A stretch of 64,000 nucleotides of DNA from Conyzicola nivalis (lineage in GTDB: Bacteria; Actinomycetota; Actinomycetes; Actinomycetales; Microbacteriaceae): contig NZ_BMGB01000001.1 of the NCBI RefSeq assembly GCF_014639655.1, positions 1,876,882 through 1,940,881 on the forward strand, given 5' to 3'. Position 1 is the stretch's first letter, and the number at the start of each line of letters is the position of its first letter. The position numbers and the translations under genes are program-made. Below are positions 23,855-31,003 of the stretch, piece after piece. The notes beneath the pieces are model-generated. The model had not been told where the DNA came from. It made no database searches and saw nothing but the letters and a program-made list of their open reading frames with translations.

Positions 23855-25966
23855 GTGCCAGCGGCCGCACGGCCGCATCCACAGCGTGCGCGGGCATGCT
23901 TCACCCTTGCGAAGGATGCCGTCATTTCCACCTCGAGTCTTCCCAGCCGTCCGTACCCCCTCGGCGTCACCCTCCGCGACGGCGCGGCCAGCGTGGCCAT
24001 CTACTCCGAGACGGCCACCGTCGTCGAGGTCTGCGTCTTCACCGACGAGGGCGAGACGCGCACGCCGCTGAGCGAGCGCACGGGCCACGTCTTCCACGGA
24101 ATCGTTCCCGGCCTCACCGTCGGTTCTCGGTATGCGCTGCGCGTACACGGCGAGTGGGCGCCCGAACGCGGACTGCGCCACAACCCGCACAAGCTGCTGC
24201 TCGACCCGCACGCCACGGCGATCGAGGGCGGTTACACCTGGGGCCAGGCCGTGTTCGGCCACGACATGAACGATCCGGAGACGATGGATGAGACGGACGC
24301 CGCGGGTTCCACGCCGCTGTGCGTCGTCACCGACTCGTCGTTCGACTGGAGCGGCGACGAGTCGCCGCGCACCCCGCTCGAGTCCACCGTCATCTACGAG
24401 ACGCACGTCAAGGGATTCACGCAGACGCACCCCGACGTGCCGGAGGAGATCCGCGGAACCTACGCCGGTCTCGCGCACCCCGCCGCCGTCAAGCACCTCA
24501 CCGATCTGGGCGTGACCGCCGTCGAGCTGATTCCCGTGCAGCAGTTCGTGCAGGACAGCCACCTCGAAGAGAAGGGGCTGCGCAACTACTGGGGCTACAA
24601 CACCATCGGCTTCTTCGCCCCGCACGGCGACTACAGCTCGGCCGGCGACGGCGGCGACCAGGTCGTGGAGTTCAAGAACATGGTCAAGGCGCTGCACGCC
24701 GCGGGCCTCGAGGTCATCCTCGACGTGGTCTACAACCACACGGCCGAGGGTAACCACATGGGCCCGACCCTCTCGTTCAAGGGCATCGACAACGCGTCGT
24801 ACTACCGGCTCGTGGAGGGCGAAGAGGCCTCCTACTTCGACACCACGGGCACGGGAAACAGCGTGAACGTCGGACACCCGGCGGCGCTCGGACTCATCAT
24901 GGACAGCCTCCGCTACTGGGTCACCGAGATGCACGTCGACGGTTTCCGCTTCGACCTCGCCACGACGCTGACGCGCCAGGACGGATCGGCCGAGCTGCAC
25001 AGCGCTTTCCTCACCCTCATCGCTCAGGACCCCACGCTCGCGCCGGTGAAGATGATCGCCGAGCCGTGGGACACCGCCGGCTACCAGGTGGGCGGCTTCC
25101 CCGCCGACTGGTCGGAGTGGAACGGCAAGTTCCGCGACGACGTCCGCGATTTCTGGAACGGCACCGACGCCGTTCTCGGCACGCTCTCGCAGCGCATCCT
25201 CGGCAGCCCCGACGTGTACGAGGCGGATCGCCGGTCGCCGCTGTCGAGCGTGAACTTCGTCACCGCCCACGACGGTTTCACCCTGCACGACCTCACGTCG
25301 TACAACAGCAAGCACAACGCGGCCAACGGCGAAGACAACAACGATGGCGAGAGCGACAACAAGTCGTCGAACAACGGTGCCGAGGGTCCGACCGACAACG
25401 AGCTCGTCAACGAGCGCCGCGACCGCCAGCGCCGCAACCTGCTCGCCTCGCTGCTGCTCTCGGCCGGTGTGCCGATGATCCTCGGCGGCGACGAGCTCGG
25501 TCGCACGCAGGGCGGCAACAACAACGCCTACGCGCAGGACAACGAGATCTCCTGGTACGACTGGGCCAACACCGACGAGGCGCTGCTCGAGTTCACGACG
25601 TCGCTGCTGGCGCTCCGTGCGGAGAACCCCGCGCTACGTCCGGTCTGGTTCCGTCAGGCCCCCACCGACGGCGAGACCGACACCGTGCAGATCTCGCGTT
25701 CCGATGCCGAAGGCTTCGCCGACGAGGACTGGGACAACCCGGACGCCCGTTCGATCATGTTCGTGTTCGCGCACGAGGGCAGCGACACCTTCGCCCTGCT
25801 GCTGAACGCGGCCGAGAACGGGGTGGAGTTCACCGTCCCGACCGCGCCGGGCGAAGCGTGGGAGCTCGCGTCGTCGAGCGACCCCGACCAGCACGTGGCG
25901 CCGCCGGTAAGCACGCTGATCGTGCGCGACTGCTCGTTCACGCTGCTGCGCTCGCGCACCTCGTAG
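23855..25966 (+). CDS. glgX: Glycogen debranching enzyme GlgX (GH13)
   Basis: A GH13 isoamylase-type enzyme that cleaves alpha-1,6 branches of phosphorylase-trimmed glycogen. An N-terminal CBM48-like domain (PYPLGVTLRDGAASVAIYSE) precedes the barrel. Catalytic regions are VILDVVYNHTAEG, DGFRFDLATTL (nucleophile Asp), AEPWDTAG (acid Glu) and FVTAHDGFTLHD. The GTG at 23855 gives 703 residues but has no ribosome-binding site. Family homology begins only near residue 30, and GAAGGA lies 7 nt before an in-frame ATT at 23924. The real start may therefore be ATT, giving a protein of 680 residues. Confidence 0.88.
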   Translation: MPAAARPHPQRARACFTLAKDAVISTSSLPSRPYPLGVTLRDGAASVAIYSETATVVEVCVFTDEGETRTPLSERTGHVFHGIVPGLTVGSRYALRVHGEWAPERGLRHNPHKLLLDPHATAIEGGYTWGQAVFGHDMNDPETMDETDAAGSTPLCVVTDSSFDWSGDESPRTPLESTVIYETHVKGFTQTHPDVPEEIRGTYAGLAHPAAVKHLTDLGVTAVELIPVQQFVQDSHLEEKGLRNYWGYNTIGFFAPHGDYSSAGDGGDQVVEFKNMVKALHAAGLEVILDVVYNHTAEGNHMGPTLSFKGIDNASYYRLVEGEEASYFDTTGTGNSVNVGHPAALGLIMDSLRYWVTEMHVDGFRFDLATTLTRQDGSAELHSAFLTLIAQDPTLAPVKMIAEPWDTAGYQVGGFPADWSEWNGKFRDDVRDFWNGTDAVLGTLSQRILGSPDVYEADRRSPLSSVNFVTAHDGFTLHDLTSYNSKHNAANGEDNNDGESDNKSSNNGAEGPTDNELVNERRDRQRRNLLASLLLSAGVPMILGGDELGRTQGGNNNAYAQDNEISWYDWANTDEALLEFTTSLLALRAENPALRPVWFRQAPTDGETDTVQISRSDAEGFADEDWDNPDARSIMFVFAHEGSDTFALLLNAAENGVEFTVPTAPGEAWELASSSDPDQHVAPPVSTLIVRDCSFTLLRSRTS

Positions 25967-25985
25967 CCGGCGGAGCGCCCGCAGG

Positions 25986-26034
25986 TTGCGTCGTTTGGGG
26001 CACCCGGGAGACCGGAGTGCCCCGAACGGCGCAA
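25986..26034. terminator. Bidirectional hairpin between glgX and the DUF2255 gene
   Basis: Arms TTGCGTCGTTTGGGGCAC (25986-26003) and GTGCCCCGAACGGCGCAA (26017-26034) pair over 18 positions with two G-T wobbles. It lies between two convergent stop codons and probably terminates both. Confidence 0.72.
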
Positions 26035-26048
26035 ACCGATGGGTCGCG

Positions 26049-26426
26049 CTAGTCCGCGGGCAGCAGGCGAAGCGTGGATGACACGGCCTTCTCGCCCACG
26101 ACCGTGTTGACGATGCCGGGGCCGTAGCGGTCGTACTTGGCGTGGTACGCCGCGTCGATGCCGGGGTGCGCGTCGGGTTCGACCCGCCCGAACGTGACGT
26201 CTTGCTCGACGCCGCCCGCGCGGATGCGGCCGGACCCGCTCGCGACCGCACGCCGGTACCACGGGTTGTCCACGCCGTACGCCGAGCGCACGATGATGTC
26301 GTCGCCCGCGCGCACCACCCAGATGGTCACGTACGGGCGCAGGGTACCGTCGCCGCGGCGCGAGGAGAGCTGCAGCTCCTCGGCCCCGCCGATGCTGCTC
26401 AGCTCCGAGTCTGTCCAATCAGTCAT
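26049..26426 (-). CDS. DUF2255 family protein
   Basis: A 125-residue protein resembling flavin-fold nitroreductase (Ddn-like) small proteins: TLRPYVTIWVVRAGDDIIVRS in the first half, then NPWYRRAVASGSGRIRAGGVEQDV and a YHAKYDRYG segment. I place it in DUF2255, which has no known activity. A flavin or F420 ligand is possible given the fold, but no direct residue evidence is visible. The ATG at 26426 was chosen because the longer reading adds only six codons without a ribosome-binding site. Confidence 0.75.
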   Translation of the reverse strand: MTDWTDSELSSIGGAEELQLSSRRGDGTLRPYVTIWVVRAGDDIIVRSAYGVDNPWYRRAVASGSGRIRAGGVEQDVTFGRVEPDAHPGIDAAYHAKYDRYGPGIVNTVVGEKAVSSTLRLLPAD

Positions 26427-26484
26427 GTCCCGATCCAACCGCAACGCGGCGGTCGCGACCAGTGCCTGCTTGTGCCGGTGCCGC

Positions 26485-27105
26485 CTACGGGCGGGGCAGC
26501 AGGGTCGCGAGCAGGTCGCCGAGCGGCCCGGTCAGCTGCTCCTCGGACGCGGCGCTCAGCGGTTCGAGCTTGATCGACGACCGGAGCATCACGATGCCGA
26601 GGGCCGTCGCGATCACGACCTGGGCGCGCAGCAGCAGATGGTCCGTCGACTCGTCGCCCGCCCGCCATCCCGCAGTCGCAGCCAGCCGCTCGGTGAACGA
26701 GCCGAGGATGGAGCGTCTGATGTCGTCGGCCCGCTCGTCGCCCGAGGTGCGCAGGAGCAGCAGTAGTTGCAGCTGCTGGTCGTCGCTCGCCGAGGCGGTG
26801 ACCTTGGTCAGCACGGTCTGCACGATCTTGTCGACCGTCATGTCGGGCGTTGACGGCCCGCCGAGCTCCTGGTCGACGCGCTCGAGGCACGCCTCGAACA
26901 GGCCCTCCTTCGAGGTGAAGTACCGGTTGATGAGGGCCATATTCACCCCGGCGTCGGCGGCGATGTCGCGCACCTTCGTCGCGGCGTAGCCGTCCCGGGC
27001 GAAGCGATACCGTGCGGCCCGCAGCAGCGACTGCCGGGTGTTGTCGGCGTCACGGGACCGTGCGACGGGTGAAGTCTCAGTGAACGCCGGTGTTCCGCTG
27101 GTCAT
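26485..27105 (-). CDS. TetR-family transcriptional regulator
   Basis: A 206-residue repressor with an N-terminal HTH at about residues 18-65 (RQSLLRAARYRFARDGYAATKVRDIAADAGVNMALINRYF) and a variable helical ligand domain. It is encoded divergently from a DHA2 efflux pump, with a large dyad between them, so it most likely represses the pump and itself. AAAGGG precedes the ATG at 27105. Confidence 0.88.
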   Translation of the reverse strand: MTSGTPAFTETSPVARSRDADNTRQSLLRAARYRFARDGYAATKVRDIAADAGVNMALINRYFTSKEGLFEACLERVDQELGGPSTPDMTVDKIVQTVLTKVTASASDDQQLQLLLLLRTSGDERADDIRRSILGSFTERLAATAGWRAGDESTDHLLLRAQVVIATALGIVMLRSSIKLEPLSAASEEQLTGPLGDLLATLLPRP

Positions 27106-27150
27106 GGTGGCCCTTTCGTTGCACTGCAACGGTACAGGGCGATGCGGCGC

Positions 27151-27209
27151 GATGTAAGCAGTCGCTGACTTATGGGGGTAGCATTCCTAAGTCATCAACC
27201 GTTTACATC
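27151..27209. promoter_or_regulatory. Nested dyad between TetR and efflux pump genes
   Basis: Two inverted repeats share the same centre at 27180: an outer pair GATGTAA (27151-27157) and TTACATC (27203-27209), and an inner pair TGACTTA (27166-27172) and TAAGTCA (27188-27194). Over 22-nt arms 18 positions are complementary. This is the probable operator of the adjacent TetR repressor, possibly bound by two dimers. Confidence 0.7.
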
Positions 27210-27223
27210 AGCTCGGAGCCCAC

Positions 27224-28702
27224 ATGTCGAACACGATCGAGAGCCCACCCACGGGTTCGCTGCCCACGGTTCATCCGAACGGCCGCACCAAAAACAACCT
27301 CATCGTGCTGTACCTGGCGCTGGGCGGACTCGCCTTCGCCGTGCTGCAGTCGCTCGTCGCGCCCGCACTCACCACGATCGGCAACGACCTGGACGTCTCC
27401 ACCGGCGACATCAGCTGGATCCTCACCGCCTACCTGCTGTCGGCCTCGGTGATGACGCCGATCCTCGGCCGCCTCGGCGACATGCTGGGCAAGCGCCGCA
27501 TTCTCATCGTGGTGCTGGCGCTGCTGCTCGTCGGGACGCTGATGGCGGCCCTCGCGCCGAATCTCGGCGTTCTCATCGTCGCCCGCGTGCTGCAGGGTGC
27601 CGCCGGCGCCGTGATGCCGCTGTCGATCGGCATCGTTCGCGACGAGCTCCCCCGGGAGAAGGTGGGCGTGACCATCGGCCTGCTCTCCGCCATCTTCGGC
27701 GTCGGTGCGGGCGTCGGCATCGTCGCGGCCGGCCCCATCATCGAGAACCTGTCGTGGCACTGGCTGTTCTGGCTGCCGCTCGCGCTCGTCGTCATCGCGC
27801 TGCTCGGCGTGATCTTCGGCCTGCCGGAATCTCCGGTGCGCAAGCCGGGCCGCCTCGACGTCGTCGGCGCGTTCATCCTCACCGTCTCGCTCGTGTCGAT
27901 TTTGCTCGCCGTCAGCAAGGGACAGGCGTGGGGCTGGGGCGACGGGAAAACGATCGTGCTGCTGGCCCTCGGGGTCGTCGCGCTCGTCGTGTTCGTGTTC
28001 GTCGAACTGCGGGTGAAGGAACCCCTGATCGACATGCGCCTGATGAAGATCCGCGGCGTGTGGACCGCCAACGTGGTGGCGCTCGTCTTCGGATTCGCGA
28101 TGTTCGGAACGTTCGTCATCGTGCCCACCCTGCTGCAGCTGCCGGCCGAGACGGGCTACGGCTTCGGCAAGTCGGTCTCGGAGGCCGGGATCTTCCTGCT
28201 GCCGACGGTGCTGATGATGGTCGTGTTCGGCCCGGTCGCCGGAATCCTGGTGCGCAAGTTCGGCCCGAAGCCGCCGATGCTGATCGGCGGACTCGCGGTC
28301 ACCGCGGCGTTCGTGCTGCCGGCGATCGCGCACGGTGAACTGTGGCAGGTCGTGGCATCCGGTCTGCTCACCGGAACCGGCATCGGCCTTGCCTTCGCGG
28401 CCATGTCGAACGCCATAATCGAGAGCGTGCCCGCCGAGCAGACCGGCGAGTCGAGCGGCGTCAACGCGATCGCGCGCACCATCGGCAGCAGCATCGGCAC
28501 CGCCGTCATCGCCGCGCTGATCTCCTCGCACAGCACCCCGCAGGGACTGCCCACCGACGACGCGTTCACGATCGGCTTCTGGGTCTGCGCCGCGGTGGCC
28601 GTCATCGCGATCCTCGCCGCGCTGGCCGCACCGTCGATGCGACACCGTCGCGAGCAGGCGCTGAAACTCGGCGTCGCCGACTTCCCGGCCGACGCCGAGT
28701 AG
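27224..28702 (+). CDS. MFS drug efflux transporter, DHA2 family (EmrB/QacA type)
   Basis: A 492-residue proton-driven exporter with about fourteen hydrophobic segments. The family motif in loop 2-3 is GRLGDMLGKRRILI, the start of helix 1 is LYLALGGLAFAVLQSLVAPAL, and motif C-like glycines are in LLSAIFGVGAGVGIVAAGPI. It probably exports a hydrophobic drug or metabolite that also binds the divergent TetR protein. GGAG precedes the ATG at 27224. Confidence 0.87.
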   Translation: MSNTIESPPTGSLPTVHPNGRTKNNLIVLYLALGGLAFAVLQSLVAPALTTIGNDLDVSTGDISWILTAYLLSASVMTPILGRLGDMLGKRRILIVVLALLLVGTLMAALAPNLGVLIVARVLQGAAGAVMPLSIGIVRDELPREKVGVTIGLLSAIFGVGAGVGIVAAGPIIENLSWHWLFWLPLALVVIALLGVIFGLPESPVRKPGRLDVVGAFILTVSLVSILLAVSKGQAWGWGDGKTIVLLALGVVALVVFVFVELRVKEPLIDMRLMKIRGVWTANVVALVFGFAMFGTFVIVPTLLQLPAETGYGFGKSVSEAGIFLLPTVLMMVVFGPVAGILVRKFGPKPPMLIGGLAVTAAFVLPAIAHGELWQVVASGLLTGTGIGLAFAAMSNAIIESVPAEQTGESSGVNAIARTIGSSIGTAVIAALISSHSTPQGLPTDDAFTIGFWVCAAVAVIAILAALAAPSMRHRREQALKLGVADFPADAE

Positions 28703-28719
28703 CAGCGGTGGCCGCGGCC

Positions 28720-30132
28720 CTACAGGCGCGCGTGCGTCGTGCGGTCGCGGCCGAGCCGCTTCGAGTCGTACATGGCCTGGTCGGCCGCCCCGATGATGTC
28801 GTCGGCGGAGGCCGGGGCCTCGGATGAACCGTGCGTGACGATTCCGATGCTGGCGCTGAGCGGCAGCCCCTCGGCCGCCTCGAACGCGTCGCGCATGGTC
28901 GAGTGGATCCGCTCGGCGACGGCCTCGGCCTCGTCACCGGCGGTGTCGCTGCAGACGACCACGAACTCGTCTCCGCCGTACCTGCCGACCAGGTCTGTCG
29001 AGCGGACCGACGATGTGAGTCGTGCGGCCACCTCGCGCAGGATGACGTCGCCCACGTTGTGGCCGAGCCGGTCGTTGACGGCCTTGAACCCGTCGAGGTC
29101 GACGAACATCACCGACAGCGGGCCGGGTGGCCTCGAGTCGGGAAGCAGCGCGGTGCCGATGGCCGCGCGCAGTGATGCGCGGTTGACGAGTCCCGTCAGC
29201 GGGTCGTGCCGCGCCGCGTGGGCGATCTGCTCCTGGGCCCGCACCCGGGTGATCACCTGGCTCGCCTGCCGCGAGAGCGAGAGCACCATGTCGGCCTCGT
29301 GGTCGGCGACGGTGCGTTCGCGGGCGAAGAAGACGGCGATCACGCCCACGGGCGTCGTGTCGCTCATGATCGGGAACACGGCCAGCGTCTGCACCCGGGC
29401 CTCCCTCATGGCGGCGACGATCGACGGGTAGCGGCCGAGGTCGTCGTCGGTCGTGCCGACGACGACCGGGCGCTCCGACTCGAGCACGGTGAATCCGAGA
29501 ATCTGCGTGTCGTTGACGATGAGGCCGTCGAGCAGATTCGTGCCCGCGATCACCTCGAGGCGGCGGTCGGAACGCGGCACGGCGACGCACGCGGCCGTCG
29601 CGACGAGCGCGTCCTCGACGATCGATGAGAGGCTCCGCGCGATCTGCACCTCGGTGTTGCTGTCGGCGAACGCGGCGGAGGCGTTCTGCAGAACCGTGAT
29701 GCGGGCCGCGAGACTCTCGGCGTTGCGCTTGGTGGTCAGCAGTTCGCGCTCGTAGCTCACCCTGTTCGACGCGTCCAGGACACCGATGCGCACCTCGTGC
29801 CCACTACCGTCCGCGTCGAGAACCTTGGACGCGTTGATAAGGACCGGGAGTTGCGCCCCTGTCGCGGTCTCGAGCTGCAGGAACACCTCGTGTGCGAAGC
29901 CCTGCAGCCCCAGCACGGGCAGGTGCCTGGTCTCATAGAGCAGTTGCGAACCGGGTGTGAGCAGGTCGCGGAACGGTCGCCCGAGCACCCGCTGCTCGTC
30001 GAATCCGCCCCAGCCGAGCAGCGTCTCGTTGACGCGCACGACGACATCGTCGTTGTCGGTCACCACGTAGCCGAACGGGGCCTGCTGGTACAGCGCCTCG
30101 AAATACCCCGCGTCACGCGCGGCGGGGCTCAC
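28720..30132 (-). CDS. PAS-GAF-GGDEF diguanylate cyclase coupled to an RsbQ-like hydrolase
   Basis: A 470-residue signalling protein: a PAS domain at about residues 8-120 (YQQAPFGYVVTDNDDVVVRVN), a short coiled linker, a GAF domain at about 150-300, and a GGDEF domain at about 310-470 with an intact YGGDEF active site. An RSTD inhibitory I-site lies five residues before GGDEF, so it should make cyclic di-GMP with product inhibition. The GTG start overlaps the stop of the upstream RsbQ-like gene (GTGA). By analogy with RsbQ-RsbP, the PAS domain probably receives the signal from that hydrolase. Confidence 0.87.
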   Translation of the reverse strand: MSPAARDAGYFEALYQQAPFGYVVTDNDDVVVRVNETLLGWGGFDEQRVLGRPFRDLLTPGSQLLYETRHLPVLGLQGFAHEVFLQLETATGAQLPVLINASKVLDADGSGHEVRIGVLDASNRVSYERELLTTKRNAESLAARITVLQNASAAFADSNTEVQIARSLSSIVEDALVATAACVAVPRSDRRLEVIAGTNLLDGLIVNDTQILGFTVLESERPVVVGTTDDDLGRYPSIVAAMREARVQTLAVFPIMSDTTPVGVIAVFFARERTVADHEADMVLSLSRQASQVITRVRAQEQIAHAARHDPLTGLVNRASLRAAIGTALLPDSRPPGPLSVMFVDLDGFKAVNDRLGHNVGDVILREVAARLTSSVRSTDLVGRYGGDEFVVVCSDTAGDEAEAVAERIHSTMRDAFEAAEGLPLSASIGIVTHGSSEAPASADDIIGAADQAMYDSKRLGRDRTTHARL

Positions 30133-30908
30133 GGAAGGAAGTTCCGGATCGCGGCGACGACCTGCGCGGGTGCGGAGAGGTGCGGGCAGTGGCCGGTCAC
30201 GGGCAGGATCACGAGTTCGCTGTCCGGTACGTGGTCGGCGACGTACCGGCCGACGCCCACCGGCGCGATCACGTCGTCGCGCGACTGGATGATCAACGTG
30301 GGCGCGCCGACCCGAGGCAGGTCGGCGCGGTTGTCCGAAAGGAAGGTCACGCGCGCGAAGTGTCGGGCGATCGTCGGGTCGGTGCTGCAGAAGCTGTCGC
30401 TGAGCTCGTCGCTCAGCTCCGGCTGATCGGGGGCGCCCATCATCGCGGGCGCGATCGATTCCGCCCAGCCGAAGTAGTTGGCGTCGAGCCCGTCGAGCAG
30501 GGCGTCGATGTCGGCCTGCGAGAAGCCGCCGGTGTAGTCGTCGGTGTCGATGTAGCGAGGCGAGGGACCGACCAGCACCAGCGCCCCGATGCGGGAGGGG
30601 ATGCGGTTGGCGGCGAGCAGGCCGATGATGGAACCGACCGAGTGGCCGACGAGAACGACGTCGTTCAGGTCGAGCTGCTCGAGGATCTCGACGACGTCGC
30701 CGGCGTATCCCTCGAGCGAGTCGTACTTGCCTGGCCGGTAGGCGGAGAGGTCCGATCGGCCCGCGCCGACGTGGTCGAACAGCACCACCTGGTGGTCGTC
30801 GAACTCAGGCGCGACGAACCGCCACATGTCCTGGCTGCAGCCGAAACCGTGGGCGAAGACGATCGGGCGTCCCGTGCCCGAGACGGTGACGTTGTTGCGC
30901 GCCACCAC
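30129..30908 (-). CDS. rsbQ: RsbQ-like alpha/beta hydrolase (signal sensor)
   Basis: A 259-residue hydrolase that follows B. subtilis RsbQ closely: FAHGFGCSQDMWRFVAPEF, LFDHVGAGRSDLSAY, VGHSVGSIIGLLAA (nucleophile Ser), FCSTDPTIARHFAR, SRDDVIAPV (Asp) and GHCPHLSAP (His). RsbQ is needed to activate the PAS-PP2C phosphatase RsbP under energy stress, and the same fold is used by the plant receptors KAI2 and D14. Here the partner gene next in line has a PAS-GAF-GGDEF layout. I prefer GTG at 30908 (GGGGGAG upstream, and homology starts there); GTG at 30929 is the longer option. Confidence 0.87.
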   Translation of the reverse strand: MVARNNVTVSGTGRPIVFAHGFGCSQDMWRFVAPEFDDHQVVLFDHVGAGRSDLSAYRPGKYDSLEGYAGDVVEILEQLDLNDVVLVGHSVGSIIGLLAANRIPSRIGALVLVGPSPRYIDTDDYTGGFSQADIDALLDGLDANYFGWAESIAPAMMGAPDQPELSDELSDSFCSTDPTIARHFARVTFLSDNRADLPRVGAPTLIIQSRDDVIAPVGVGRYVADHVPDSELVILPVTGHCPHLSAPAQVVAAIRNFLP

Positions 30909-31003
30909 GTCTACCTGCTCCCCCAGCACCGCGACCGCCCGTCCCCTAGTCCGCCCCGGTGATCCGGATCATCGCTAAGAATAGCGGACGCCGGTCGCCC
31001 GCC

